A DNA stretch of 64,000 bases. Source: Marinomonas rhizomae (lineage in GTDB: Bacteria; Pseudomonadota; Gammaproteobacteria; Pseudomonadales; Marinomonadaceae). The translations under genes and the position numbers were made by a program. A model generated the notes under the pieces. The model was not told where the DNA came from, ran no database searches, and saw only the letters and a list, made by a program, of their open reading frames with translations. Within the stretch, counting starts at the first letter, position 1. Each line of letters begins with the position of its first letter. Location: contig NZ_CP073343.1 of the NCBI RefSeq assembly GCF_024397855.1, positions 4,306,891-4,370,890 on the forward strand. Reading direction: 5' to 3'. Below, piece after piece: positions 48,980 to 57,847 of the stretch.

Positions 48980-49430
48980 CTCTCTTAACCCGGTCATCAA
49001 TATTAATATATTTAAGTAAGTATATAAGGTCTTTTATGTTTGTTATGTTTATATAGCAAGCTAATTTCTGTGTATAAAGATAAAAAATCCATAATTATTA
49101 AATGTTTATAAAGATAACATCTTGTTAAGACTGGGCTGGTTATCTTGTGGTGTGGATAACCTGAACCTGTGCATAAAATAGGGACTTATACAGAGTCGAT
49201 TTTTAAGGTCCAAGTTGTTAAAAACTGTGCAAAACTTCCTATCAAGCTATCACCATACTTATCAACAAGCTGTTTTTTGTTTTCTGAATACTTTAACTTG
49301 TTGTTTGTTATGGTTTTTTGTGTTTTTTACCACAAAAAAAGCCCTTTTTATAAAAAAAATAATCCACAAGCAAAAAAAATAAAATTTTTATATTTTTCGT
49401 TTTTTTCTAGATAGACAGTGTGAATAATTA
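48980..49430. other. Origin-like region 1: DnaA-box cluster upstream of mnmG
   Basis: An AT-rich non-coding stretch with perfect DnaA boxes TGTGTATAA (49069), TGTGGATAA (49151), TGTGCATAA (49168) and TGTGAATAA (49419). Near-matches are TTATACAGA (49186) and TTATCAACA (49259). A/T runs at 49320-49410 could be the unwinding element. The mnmG-adjacent position matches the E. coli-type oriC. The window also has a second cluster at rpmH, so which site fires is not decided by sequence alone. Confidence 0.6.
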
Positions 49431-49751
49431 CCTTAGATCCTGCTTTTTGTTGATGTTCGAGCCATTGTGGAGAAAGAAAGACAATCTTGAAAAAATCTAC
49501 CTGTGAGTAACTATTTTGCTTTTATGATCATCTTCGCTGTATAAAGCGACAAATGAGGATGAGGCTATATTTGAGAGAGTGGCTTGTATTGAATTATCAA
49601 AAGCGATATCGGCATTCAATGAAACAATGGAGAGAAGTTTTTTGTGCAGTGGCGACGTGGTTAAGAAGAAAACGAGTTGATTACAGGCCTTAGCGCCCTC
49701 GCCCTGTTGCGTTTTTTAGTTATCAAACTGGACCGTGATAGAAAATAGAGC
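49431..49751. other. Intergenic stretch between origin-like region 1 and the alcohol dehydrogenase gene
   Basis: Contains one doubtful small ORF (49553-49693) and otherwise no recognisable gene or regulatory site. It continues the non-coding DNA upstream of mnmG. Confidence 0.4.
49553..49693 (+). CDS. Doubtful small basic ORF (46 aa)
   Basis: ATG 49553 to TAG 49691. The product is very basic: MRMRLYLREWLVLNYQKRYR, then HSMKQWREVFCAVATWLRRK, RVDYRP. There is no ribosome-binding site and no recognised family. It could be a remnant of a mobile element or chance. Kept because it is the only frame with a consistent amphipathic pattern in the 0.9 kb gap. Confidence 0.2.
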   Translation: MRMRLYLREWLVLNYQKRYRHSMKQWREVFCAVATWLRRKRVDYRP

Positions 49752-49781
49752 AAAAAAAAGCGCCTATCAAAGGCGCTTTTT
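49752..49781 (-). terminator. Terminator of the Zn-alcohol dehydrogenase gene
   Basis: AAAAGCGCCT (49756-49765), loop ATCAA, AGGCGCTTTT (49771-49780), with T-run on the minus strand. Confidence 0.88.
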
Positions 49782-49805
49782 AAGGTAAGAAGCTATAAAG
49801 CGAGG

Positions 49806-50864
49806 TTAAGCTTCTTCTTTCAAGCTTTTCATATCGATAATGAATCGATATTTCACATCGCCTTTTTTCATGCGCTGATAAGCTTGGTTGATATCCTGGA
49901 TATTGATCATCTCAGCATCACATTCAATGTTATGCTCTGCACAGAAGTCCAACATTTCTTGTGTTTCTGCAATACCACCGATCAAAGAACCAGTGAGTAC
50001 ACGACGTTTCATCACCAAGTTGGCCGCATGAACCGCTGGTTCCATTGGTTCGATAAGACCGACTAAAATGTGCGTTCCATCGACTTTTAAGCAACCCAAG
50101 TACGGGTTCAAATCATGTTGAACGGGAATGGTGTCTAATAAATAGTCGAATGTCATTGCGGCTGCTTTCATTTGTGCTTCGTCAGTTGAAACGATCACAT
50201 AATCTGCGCCTTGTTTTTTCGCTTCTGCAATTTTACTTTCTGAACGAGTGAAAATAGTCACTTCTGCACCAAAGGCTTTTGCGAATTTCACGCCCATGTG
50301 GCCTAAACCGCCCATTCCTAAAACACCGACTTTATCGCCTGCCTTAATGCCGTGATGACGTAGTGGAGAATACGTTGTGATACCAGCACATAATAAAGGA
50401 GCGGCTTTACTCAGTTCTAAAGTCTGAGGAATAGATAAGACGAACTTTTCACGCACTACTATGTGATCTGAATAACCACCGTAGGTTAAAGTTCCGTCGA
50501 TTAGATCGTGAGCACCATAGGTTCCGACTGGACCATTATCGCAATATTGCTCTAAGTCCGCGGCGCAATGGGAACAATGCTGACAAGAGTCGACCATACA
50601 ACCTACACCGACAATGTCGCCAATCTTATATTTGGATACTTTACTGCCAACTTCGGTGACTTTACCCACAATTTCATGGCCAGGAACGATTGGGTAATTA
50701 CTTGGTCCCCAATCACTTTCTGCCGTATGAATATCAGAGTGACAAACACCACAATAAAGAATGTCGATATTTACATCGTCTTCACGAAGCGCGCGACGTT
50801 CAAATGAAAAGGGTGCTAAAGGGGTTGTTGCAGAGAGTGCAGCATAAGATTTTGCTTGGCTCAT
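49806..50864 (-). CDS. Zinc-dependent alcohol/aldehyde dehydrogenase (YahK/CAD type)
   Basis: NADP-type zinc alcohol dehydrogenase, 352 aa. Catalytic zinc ligands in GVCHSDIH (Cys about 38) and GHEIVG (about 63). The four-Cys structural zinc loop DSCQHCSHCAADLEQYC is near 90-106, and the Rossmann GMGGLGHMGVKFAKAFGA near 180. This matches the YahK/cinnamyl-alcohol-like subgroup that reduces broad aldehydes. Divergent to an AraC_N-type regulator 186 bp away, an arrangement like yqhC-yqhD, suggesting aldehyde-responsive control. Confidence 0.9.
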   Translation of the reverse strand: MSQAKSYAALSATTPLAPFSFERRALREDDVNIDILYCGVCHSDIHTAESDWGPSNYPIVPGHEIVGKVTEVGSKVSKYKIGDIVGVGCMVDSCQHCSHCAADLEQYCDNGPVGTYGAHDLIDGTLTYGGYSDHIVVREKFVLSIPQTLELSKAAPLLCAGITTYSPLRHHGIKAGDKVGVLGMGGLGHMGVKFAKAFGAEVTIFTRSESKIAEAKKQGADYVIVSTDEAQMKAAAMTFDYLLDTIPVQHDLNPYLGCLKVDGTHILVGLIEPMEPAVHAANLVMKRRVLTGSLIGGIAETQEMLDFCAEHNIECDAEMINIQDINQAYQRMKKGDVKYRFIIDMKSLKEEA

Positions 50865-51050
50865 AAATAGTTACTCCAGTGTTGGAACATGAAATATGTG
50901 TTACCTAGTGTAGAGTAAGCTTTGGTGTTTTGTGTTGTGCATTCTTGCTATTGTTTTGCCTATTCCTCTAAATAGTTAAAACATAACTTTTCCTACACAA
51001 TCTTGTATGGATAATAACTTCATTGATTTTTATAGACAGATGGATCAAAT

Positions 51051-51929
51051 ATGAGCGATAGAAATTTAGTAGATTTGATCAAACCTCTGGTGAGAGAAGA
51101 TGGTTTCTGCGATACCTTGATTGCCAATGTTCGTTTAATGAAGTGTGAAAAATCTTTGCCTAGAATGCCGCTTATTTATCGGCCTGGACTCACCATTATT
51201 GTTCAAGGTCGTAAAATTGGCTATTTAGGCGATCGTGAAATTCACTACAACTCTAGTCACTACTTGGTGCAAACTTTACCCTTGCCTTTCGAATGTGAAA
51301 CCTTTGCCAGCCAACAAGAACCGCTTTTGGGGATCTCTATTGATATCGATCCTGTTGTGTTATCCGAGTTGGTTTCTGTTTCTTCTGAATATACATCAAA
51401 TCCATCTGTATCTAACTTTTCCATGTCATCCGTCCCAATGAGTGATGATATGATTGAATCTGTCTCTCGTCTTATCAAAGCCTTACATGATCCATATACC
51501 GCAAAAATCATGGGACAGAGTCGGGTTCGAGAAGTTATTTTTGAAGCTTTACAAAGTTCACAAGGCGATGCGTTACGTGCCTTGGTGCTTAATCAAGGAC
51601 GCTTTTCGCTGATAGTGAATTCCCTCAAACAACTGCATCAGCAGCTGGATCAAGAAGTCCGTGTGGAACAGCTTGCAGACGATGCCAACATGAGCGTTTC
51701 AAGCTTCCACCATCATTTTAAAAACATCGCAGGATCGTCTCCATTACAGTACCTGAAGCGTTTACGTCTATTGAAAGCACAAATGCTGTTAAGTCAAGGT
51801 CACCTGAATGTCAGTCAAATTTCTCTAGAAGTTGGTTATAAAAGCGTTCATCAGTTTAGTCGGGACTACAAACGCTATTTTGGCGCGCCGCCGACAAAAG
51901 ACAAATTAAGGGAAGACACCGTAATATGA
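51051..51929 (+). CDS. AraC-family regulator, AraC_N (YqhC-like) type
   Basis: A 292-aa activator with the AraC_N ligand-binding N-terminal half (RMPLIYRPGLTIIVQGRKIG) and a C-terminal double HTH (VEQLADDANMSVSSFHHHFK, then ISLEVGYKSVHQFSRDYKRY). Family members such as YqhC respond to aldehydes and control an adjacent oxidoreductase. The same architecture is found in the 58.7 kb regulator. Divergent from the Zn-alcohol dehydrogenase gene, presumably its target. Confidence 0.85.
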   Translation: MSDRNLVDLIKPLVREDGFCDTLIANVRLMKCEKSLPRMPLIYRPGLTIIVQGRKIGYLGDREIHYNSSHYLVQTLPLPFECETFASQQEPLLGISIDIDPVVLSELVSVSSEYTSNPSVSNFSMSSVPMSDDMIESVSRLIKALHDPYTAKIMGQSRVREVIFEALQSSQGDALRALVLNQGRFSLIVNSLKQLHQQLDQEVRVEQLADDANMSVSSFHHHFKNIAGSSPLQYLKRLRLLKAQMLLSQGHLNVSQISLEVGYKSVHQFSRDYKRYFGAPPTKDKLREDTVI

Positions 51930-51983
51930 GACTTTTAGCCTTTTCTTGAATTAGCTTGCTTGAACTAACTTTCTTGAATTAAA

Positions 51984-51998
51984 TAGACGAGTGGTCTA
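51984..51998. promoter_or_regulatory. Candidate AcuR operator upstream of acuR
   Basis: TAGACGAGTGGTCTA: arms TAGAC and GTCTA around a 5-bp centre, 39 bp before acuR. Identical arms and spacing recur before acuI (52746-52760). Confidence 0.75.
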
Positions 51999-52037
51999 AA
52001 TTAATGGACAACCATTTTATTGCTTAGGTATTAGACA

Positions 52038-52700
52038 TTGCACTCGGAATCCAATCCAGCCACTAACCTCCCTATTAAGCCTCGTCGAGGGCGGCCAAAA
52101 AAAACGTCAGTAGACGCTTTAGATACACGCGACGCTTTATTACGAGCTGGAATGCAAATATTGACAGAATCTGGCTTTATTCGCAGCGGCATTGATCCGA
52201 TTTTAAAATCTATCGGAGTGCCAAAAGGGTCTTTCTATCATTATTTTCCGAGTAAAGAAGCCTTTGGTTTGGCTGTTTTAGCGCGTTATCGTCGTTATTT
52301 TGAAGCAAAATTAGATGGTTTCTTATTGGACGAGTCATTTTCTCCCCTAGAACGATTACAGCGCTTTGCCCAAGATGCCCAAGACGGCATTGTCCGGCAC
52401 GAATTTAAACGTGGTTGTTTAGTGGGTAACTTAGAACAAGAATCCAGTCTGCTTTCTGAGACGTTTCGAGAGCAACTGCAAGCAACCTATCAAAGCTGGC
52501 AAATAAGAGTGGCGACCTGTTTATTAGAAAGTCAAAAACAAGGTGAAACTGATCTTACAGTCAATATTAACGATATTTCTCAAGCATTCTGGATTGGCTG
52601 GGAAGGTGCTGTTCATCGGGCGAGATTAGTCAAAAGCACACAACCACTAAGCTTGTTCATGGCGTTTTTTATCCAAGCAATTCAAATTAAAACAGACTAA
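52038..52700 (+). CDS. acuR: TetR-family regulator AcuR
   Basis: A 220-aa TetR repressor. An RGRPKK-type basic arm precedes the HTH (IDPILKSIGVPKGSFYHYFP, about 55-75), the pattern of AcuR, the acrylate-responsive repressor of Rhodobacter. The gene that follows encodes the acryloyl-CoA reductase AcuI, and the acuR-acuI pairing is the family's usual one. TTG start with TTAGG upstream. A palindrome with TAGAC/GTCTA arms stands before both acuR and acuI, consistent with autoregulation. No DMSP lyase gene (dddL, dddD, etc.) is in the window. Confidence 0.78.
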   Translation: MHSESNPATNLPIKPRRGRPKKTSVDALDTRDALLRAGMQILTESGFIRSGIDPILKSIGVPKGSFYHYFPSKEAFGLAVLARYRRYFEAKLDGFLLDESFSPLERLQRFAQDAQDGIVRHEFKRGCLVGNLEQESSLLSETFREQLQATYQSWQIRVATCLLESQKQGETDLTVNINDISQAFWIGWEGAVHRARLVKSTQPLSLFMAFFIQAIQIKTD

Positions 52701-52745
52701 TAACAATAGCCAAGTGAAGCCACTTGGCTTTTTATAAGCTAAAAA

Positions 52746-52760
52746 TAGACGATCGGTCTA
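52746..52760. promoter_or_regulatory. Candidate AcuR operator upstream of acuI
   Basis: TAGACGATCGGTCTA, the same arms as the site before acuR, 14 bp before the acuI ATG and next to its ribosome-binding site GGAGG, where repressor binding would block transcription. Confidence 0.75.
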
Positions 52761-52774
52761 AAATTGGAGGACTT

Positions 52775-53761
52775 ATGTTTAAAGGTTTATTGATCACGCA
52801 AGAAGACAAAAAAAGTACAGCATCCGTTGTGGAGCTACAGGAAGATCAGCTACCTGAAGGTGATGTGTTGGTTGAAGTTCACTACAGCACCTTAAATTAC
52901 AAAGATGGTTTAGCCATCACTGGTAAGTCTCCCGTTGTGCGCTCTTTTCCTATGGTGCCTGGAATAGATCTAGTCGGTAAAGTGCTACAAAGTGATTCTG
53001 AACGCTTCACTGTTGGTGATTTTGTTGTATTGAATGGTTTTGGTGTCGGTGAAGTGCATTGGGGCGGTTTGGCTCAAAAAGCACGACTCAAAAGCGAGTG
53101 GCTCATTCCTCTTCCAAAAGGTATAGATGCTAAGCACTCTATGGCAATAGGTACAGCGGGTTATACGGCGATGTTGTCGGTACTTGCTCTTGAAAAACAA
53201 GGTGTTACGGCGGATTCTGGCGAAATTCTAGTGACAGGCGCCAACGGTGGCGTTGGCAGTTTTGCGATTCGCCTACTGAACCGTCTTGGCTATCACGTTG
53301 TTGCTTCTACAGGACGAATGGAAGAAAGCGACTACTTGAAAAGCCTTGGAGCAAGCGACATCATCGACCGGAATACACTGTCTGAATCTGGTAAACCCTT
53401 ACAGAAAGAGCGTTGGGCTGGCGTCATTGATTGTGTCGGCAGTCACACTTTAGTTAATGCCTGCGCCACTACTAAATATGGCGGTGTGGTGACGTGTTGC
53501 GGCTTAGCACAAGGCATGGACTTCCCTGCTTCTGTAGCGCCTTTCATTTTACGAGGTATCAAGCTGATTGGCATAGATAGCGTCATGCGACCATTAGCTG
53601 ACCGCATTGAAGCATGGCAACGTTTGAGTGAACTACTACAGCCAGAGGATTTTGACAGCATGAGCGAAGAAATTGGCTTGGAAGATGTGGTAGAAACGGC
53701 TAATAAGCTACTTGGTGGCAAGGTACGTGGTCGTGTATTGGTAAATGTTAAGGCTTCATAA
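52775..53761 (+). CDS. acuI: Acryloyl-CoA reductase AcuI (YhdH family)
   Basis: Zinc-free MDR enzyme of 328 aa that reduces acryloyl-CoA to propionyl-CoA with NADPH and detoxifies acrylate. ATG 52775 is chosen after TTGGAGGACTT; the open frame further upstream overlaps the operator. Motifs: STLNYKDGLAITG, PMVPGIDLVGKV, the Rossmann ILVTGANGGVGSFAI (about 150-165) and the family's FGVGEVHWGGLAQKAR stretch. All these agree with E. coli YhdH/AcuI. Acrylate is the cytotoxic product of DMSP cleavage, common in marine bacteria. Confidence 0.88.
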   Translation: MFKGLLITQEDKKSTASVVELQEDQLPEGDVLVEVHYSTLNYKDGLAITGKSPVVRSFPMVPGIDLVGKVLQSDSERFTVGDFVVLNGFGVGEVHWGGLAQKARLKSEWLIPLPKGIDAKHSMAIGTAGYTAMLSVLALEKQGVTADSGEILVTGANGGVGSFAIRLLNRLGYHVVASTGRMEESDYLKSLGASDIIDRNTLSESGKPLQKERWAGVIDCVGSHTLVNACATTKYGGVVTCCGLAQGMDFPASVAPFILRGIKLIGIDSVMRPLADRIEAWQRLSELLQPEDFDSMSEEIGLEDVVETANKLLGGKVRGRVLVNVKAS

Positions 53762-53803
53762 CTATATTTTCTGCTTCATTGACGGGTACTAGATAATATT
53801 ACC

Positions 53804-53840
53804 TCAACTATCCAATCAGGTGATTTGATTGGATAGTTGA
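53804..53840. terminator. 15-bp perfect hairpin after acuI
   Basis: TCAACTATCCAATCA (53804-53818), 7-nt loop, TGATTGGATAGTTGA (53826-53840). A likely terminator of acuI despite a poor T-run (TCTTATAG), or a regulatory palindrome before the kinase gene. Confidence 0.6.
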
Positions 53841-53950
53841 TCTTATAGCGAATGAAAACGTTACGGTTTTTTTACGCGCCAATACCTCCGCCCTTTGCTA
53901 CAGTCTTGCTTGTGCCCTTCCTTACTTAAAAGGCGTTGACAAGCGACACT

Positions 53951-55021
53951 ATGAAACTGAAAACACCAACCATCCCTTCTCACTATTTAGTTGTGTTTGC
54001 TATTAGCACGGCTTTGCTAATCAGCTATGGATTAGATATTTGGCTTGGATCCAATATTGCGGTGTTGCTGATCTTGCAACTGGCTGTGGTGGTGGTCGCT
54101 TTATCCTGTCGTTCCCGTTGGGTCTATGGCGTGGCTGTACTTGAAGCCTTATGTTTTAACTTCCTGTTTACCGTTCCGCGTTATTCGTTCGAGATGTTTA
54201 ATGGCGATGACATGGTGAATTTGCTGGTGTTTTTGCTGGTGGCGGTGATCACCAGTAAGCTGGCGGAATTATATCAATATCAGCAAAACCAATTAAAACA
54301 AGAGCAGCTGCGTAACAGTATTTTATTGTCGGTTTCTCATGATTTGCGCACACCGCTGTCGACCATTATTGGTACCTTGAGCACACTAAAAGAATACATG
54401 GATAAGCTCTCGGAGCAGGAAAAGCAAGAGCTATTAGACAGTGCCACCGTCGAAAGCCATCGACTTCATCAATACATTGAAAATCTGCTACAAGCGACAA
54501 AACTGCACCATGGCGTTGTGGTTCCACGAATGTCTGAGCAATCTGCTGTTGCCATTATTCATCTTGTTATGGATCGTTTTAGTGAGCAAAAATCTCGTTT
54601 AATTCTGCAGTTAGACGATAAGCTGCCGCTGGTTTTTGTGAGTACTTCGCTTATTCAGCAGGCAGTTTTTAACGTTATCGATAATGCTTTGCGATATTCA
54701 CCAATAGATAAAACTGTCATCATTTCTATAAAAACATTAGTTACAGATAACAGACGTTCTCTGGTTGTTATTGATGTACGAGACCAAGGGGTTGGCATTA
54801 GTTCAGCCCAGTCTGAGACTGTCTTTGAGTTGTTTTACTCGGTCGACTCTTTCAAGCGAAATGACAGCGGCACAGGCTTAGGTTTGGCGGTATCAAAAGG
54901 CATTATTGCGGCTCATCATGGTTCAATTCAATCCGTTCCCGTCGAGCAAGGCTGTTTAATTCGTATCGGCTTGCCTGCGTGCGCTGAGCCGTCGATTAAC
55001 GAAAAAGGTAGTGCATCATGA
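53951..55021 (+). CDS. KdpD-like sensor histidine kinase lacking the KdpD N-terminal domain
   Basis: A 356-aa kinase (start ATG 53951; a TTG at 53936 is also open). It has four predicted transmembrane helices in the KdpD DUF4118 region (about 10-95), then the HisKA phospho-His in SHDLRTPLSTI (about 130) and HATPase motifs NVIDNALRYS, VRDQGVGI and GTGLGLAVSKGI. It lacks the about 400-residue N-terminal KdpD/USP-like cytosolic domain of E. coli KdpD. Its stop overlaps the response regulator start (ATGA), and it is followed by KtrAB-type genes instead of kdpFABC. It probably senses K+ limitation for Ktr. Confidence 0.85.
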   Translation: MKLKTPTIPSHYLVVFAISTALLISYGLDIWLGSNIAVLLILQLAVVVVALSCRSRWVYGVAVLEALCFNFLFTVPRYSFEMFNGDDMVNLLVFLLVAVITSKLAELYQYQQNQLKQEQLRNSILLSVSHDLRTPLSTIIGTLSTLKEYMDKLSEQEKQELLDSATVESHRLHQYIENLLQATKLHHGVVVPRMSEQSAVAIIHLVMDRFSEQKSRLILQLDDKLPLVFVSTSLIQQAVFNVIDNALRYSPIDKTVIISIKTLVTDNRRSLVVIDVRDQGVGISSAQSETVFELFYSVDSFKRNDSGTGLGLAVSKGIIAAHHGSIQSVPVEQGCLIRIGLPACAEPSINEKGSAS

Positions 55022-55707
55022 CCTCTTATAAAATCTTGGTGGTTGATGATGAGTCCCAAATCCATACTTTTATTCGGATTTCATTAGCGGCTGAAGGCTT
55101 TGAGTATTTCGGTGCTGAATCCATTAGCGCAGCGAAACAGTCCATTGAGCATAATCCACCGCATTTATTGATATTAGATCTAGGCTTGCCAGACGGCGAC
55201 GGTATGGATTTGGTCAACTATGTTCGAGCCACCAGCAGTACACCTATTCTCATTTTGACGGCCCGAGATGAAGAAGATGAAAAGATTCGGCTGCTTGAAG
55301 CGGGCGCAAATGATTACCTAAGCAAACCCTTCGGCATTCGCGAATTAATTGTCCGAGTGAAAGTTTTATTACGAGATTTAGTGAATACCCACTCACCGGC
55401 TGATGTCCTAGAAACAGGTAATATTAAGTTAGAAATCAGCACCAATCAGGCTTGGTTACAGGGTTCTCCTTTAGCGTTAACCAAGAAGGAATTCGCCTTT
55501 TTACGCATGTTAATGACCACGCCTGACAAACTGGTTATGCAAGAAGAGTTACTGGCAACAATTTGGGGGGTAACCCATACCCGAGACTCGCACTATTTAC
55601 GGATTTTAGTCAGTCAGTTGCGTAAAAAACTCAATGATAATGCCAATGATCAGCGTGTTATCAAAACGGAACCAGGTCTAGGTTATCGATTGTTATTCGA
55701 TCGTTAA
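55018..55707 (+). CDS. KdpE-like response regulator
   Basis: OmpR/KdpE-type two-domain regulator, 229 aa. Receiver phospho-Asp in LLILDLGLPDGDGMDLV (about residue 52), TARDEEDEKI, Lys in SKPFGIRELI. The winged helix ends GLGYRLLFD. Overlaps the sensor gene by 4 bp. Context with K+ channel genes supports K+-dependent regulation. Confidence 0.9.
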   Translation: MTSYKILVVDDESQIHTFIRISLAAEGFEYFGAESISAAKQSIEHNPPHLLILDLGLPDGDGMDLVNYVRATSSTPILILTARDEEDEKIRLLEAGANDYLSKPFGIRELIVRVKVLLRDLVNTHSPADVLETGNIKLEISTNQAWLQGSPLALTKKEFAFLRMLMTTPDKLVMQEELLATIWGVTHTRDSHYLRILVSQLRKKLNDNANDQRVIKTEPGLGYRLLFDR

Positions 55708-55751
55708 CTCAGCAAAAAACTCTTAAAAGGCATAAATAAAAGGTAATCAAT

Positions 55752-56405
55752 ATGGCGCATTTCACGGTGATTGGTTTAGGGCGTTTTGGTATTGCAGCAA
55801 GCATGGAGCTTATTTATTTAGGCCATACGGTTACAGGTGTAGATCGAGATTCGAAAATTGCTGAAAAGTATGTCGATGATTTCACCCAAGTGATGATTTG
55901 TGACTCCACCGACGAAAACGCGTTAAAAGAGCTCGACCTAATTAACAGCGACGCTGTGCTGGTGGCCATTGGTGAGGACATGGAATCCAGCCTGTTGTGC
56001 ATCTTGGCGCTGAAAAAGATTGGTGTGAAAGAAATCTGGGTCAAAGCCAGTAGCCGCGCCCATCATACTATTGTCTCTAAACTTGGCGTGTCACGAATTA
56101 TTCATCCTGAAGAAGAAATGGGTGTGCGTGTTGCACAGGCACTGAATTACCCAATGGTGAACGATTATTTGTCTATTGGGCATGGTTTATACGTGGTGGA
56201 GATTCATATCAAACCACAGCTAAACGGACGTCCTCTTGGGGATGTTTTAGACCCAACAAAAGGCAAAGTCGATGCTGTGATGATTAAACGTGAGCAAGAG
56301 ACGTTTTTGCACTTAGATAAAGCCTTTGTTCTAAAAGAGAAAGACATCTTGTTGCTGTGTGGCCCTCGCAGTGAACTAAAACATATCGCGCCAAGGTTGG
56401 CTTAA
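55752..56405 (+). CDS. ktrA: TrkA-family K+ uptake regulatory subunit (KtrA-like)
   Basis: Cytoplasmic gating subunit of K+ transport, 217 aa, single RCK unit: RCK_N Rossmann GLGRFGIAASMELIYLGHTV (about 5-24) and an RCK_C half ending LLLCGPRSELKHIAPRL. A single RCK of this size fits KtrA rather than the double TrkA. Next gene starts one base later. Confidence 0.85.
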   Translation: MAHFTVIGLGRFGIAASMELIYLGHTVTGVDRDSKIAEKYVDDFTQVMICDSTDENALKELDLINSDAVLVAIGEDMESSLLCILALKKIGVKEIWVKASSRAHHTIVSKLGVSRIIHPEEEMGVRVAQALNYPMVNDYLSIGHGLYVVEIHIKPQLNGRPLGDVLDPTKGKVDAVMIKREQETFLHLDKAFVLKEKDILLLCGPRSELKHIAPRLA

Positions 56406-56406
56406 G

Positions 56407-57774
56407 ATGGTGAATTGGGACCCAGCGGTTGCCGCCATAGAGCGACATCCAAAAGCGGCGAAAAAAATCATGGCGGCACCACCTTTGATTTTATGTGGTG
56501 GTTTTTTATTACTGATTATCATCGGTACCTTGTTGCTTAAATTACCGATTGCCACCACACAACCGATTTCTTGGTTACACAGTGTCTTTACTGCCACGTC
56601 TGCAGTTACAGTGACAGGTTTAGTTGTCGAAGACACAGGCACTGCTTTTACTTCGTTTGGGCAAGTCGTGATTGCGCTTTTGATCCAATGCGGCGGTCTC
56701 GGCTTAATGACTTTCGCTATTGTCACTCTCGTCGCGCTGGGCGGTCGTATTGGTTTTTTACAGCGCACGGTAGCCATAGAAGCATTTAATCAAACAGACG
56801 CCTCTAGCATCGTCTCTACGGCCAAGTCGGTATTGCTGTTTTCTTTGATTGTCGAAGTCATCGGTATGCTAATTCTCGCGCTGCACTGGAGTGATACCTT
56901 AGGTTGGAAAACCAGTTTATTCCATGGTTTCTTCTACACCATTAGCGCCTTTAATAATGCTGGTTTTGCGCTCTCCTCAGCGAGTTTAATGCCCTATGTG
57001 GCCGATCCTATTGTGAATTTTACCATCAGCGGTTTGTTTATCATTGGGGGGTTGGGTTTTTCCGTATGGATTGATTTGATGAAAAATCGCCGCTGGGCGA
57101 GACTTTCGCCCTACAGCAAAATGATGATTACTGGCACCATTGTCATCAATCTTGTAGCCTTGCTGACCATCTATTTTATTGAATACAGCAATCCGAATAC
57201 TCTGGGTCCATTAAGTGAAACGGGCAAGTGGCTGGCGTCTTGGTTTCAAGCAGTGACACCGCGTACGGCTGGGTTTAATACTCTCGCTATTGAAGAACTA
57301 AGAGACGCGACGACGTCACTGATGTTGGTGCTGATGTTCATTGGTGGTGGGTCCTTGAGTACCGCCAGCGGCATCAAGGTCGTAACTTTTATGTTGCTGG
57401 TCTTAGCAACCTACGCTTACCTGCGCCGTGATGACGAAGTAAATGTGTTTAAGCGCGAAATTCCTAAGGAAGTGATCAGCAAAGCCCTAGCCTTGAGCAT
57501 GATTTCTATCGGTGTCACTTGGTTGGCTATATTTGTATTGTTGGTGAGTGAAAAACACGCGCAAATGATCGATGTGGTGTTCGAAGCCGTGTCGGCATTG
57601 GGCACTGTTGGCCTTTCTCGTGGCTTGACCGGATCATTGAGTAACACTGGAGAAGGCATCATTATCTTCTTGATGTTCATCGGCCGTCTTGGGCCACTGA
57701 CGCTCGCTTACTTCCTCGCCAGCCCAAGAAGCAAAAAAGTCCGCTACCCAAAAGTCAAAATGACCGTGGGTTAA
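56407..57774 (+). CDS. ktrB: TrkH/KtrB-family K+ transporter subunit
   Basis: Membrane pore subunit, 455 aa (KtrB size; TrkH is usually about 480). It has the four M1-P-M2 repeat segments, with TSAVTVTGLVVEDTG, SAFNNAGFALSS, TPRTAGFNTLAI and ALGTVGLSRGLTG carrying the filter Gly residues. Paired with KtrA, it forms Na+-dependent K+ uptake in marine bacteria. Regulatory genes upstream suggest a kinase-controlled operon of four. Confidence 0.88.
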   Translation: MVNWDPAVAAIERHPKAAKKIMAAPPLILCGGFLLLIIIGTLLLKLPIATTQPISWLHSVFTATSAVTVTGLVVEDTGTAFTSFGQVVIALLIQCGGLGLMTFAIVTLVALGGRIGFLQRTVAIEAFNQTDASSIVSTAKSVLLFSLIVEVIGMLILALHWSDTLGWKTSLFHGFFYTISAFNNAGFALSSASLMPYVADPIVNFTISGLFIIGGLGFSVWIDLMKNRRWARLSPYSKMMITGTIVINLVALLTIYFIEYSNPNTLGPLSETGKWLASWFQAVTPRTAGFNTLAIEELRDATTSLMLVLMFIGGGSLSTASGIKVVTFMLLVLATYAYLRRDDEVNVFKREIPKEVISKALALSMISIGVTWLAIFVLLVSEKHAQMIDVVFEAVSALGTVGLSRGLTGSLSNTGEGIIIFLMFIGRLGPLTLAYFLASPRSKKVRYPKVKMTVG

Positions 57775-57781
57775 AAGGCAT

Positions 57782-57830
57782 TTCCACGCTCTAAGTCCAA
57801 TAACTTGGAGCGTGGAATACGCTATTTTTT
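57782..57830 (+). terminator. Terminator of the K+ uptake operon
   Basis: TTCCACGCTC (57782 onward) pairs with GAGCGTGGAA (ending 57817), stem extended by AAGT/ACTT, followed by TATTTTTTC. Confidence 0.8.
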
Positions 57831-57847
57831 CTATTTACGAAATTCTT

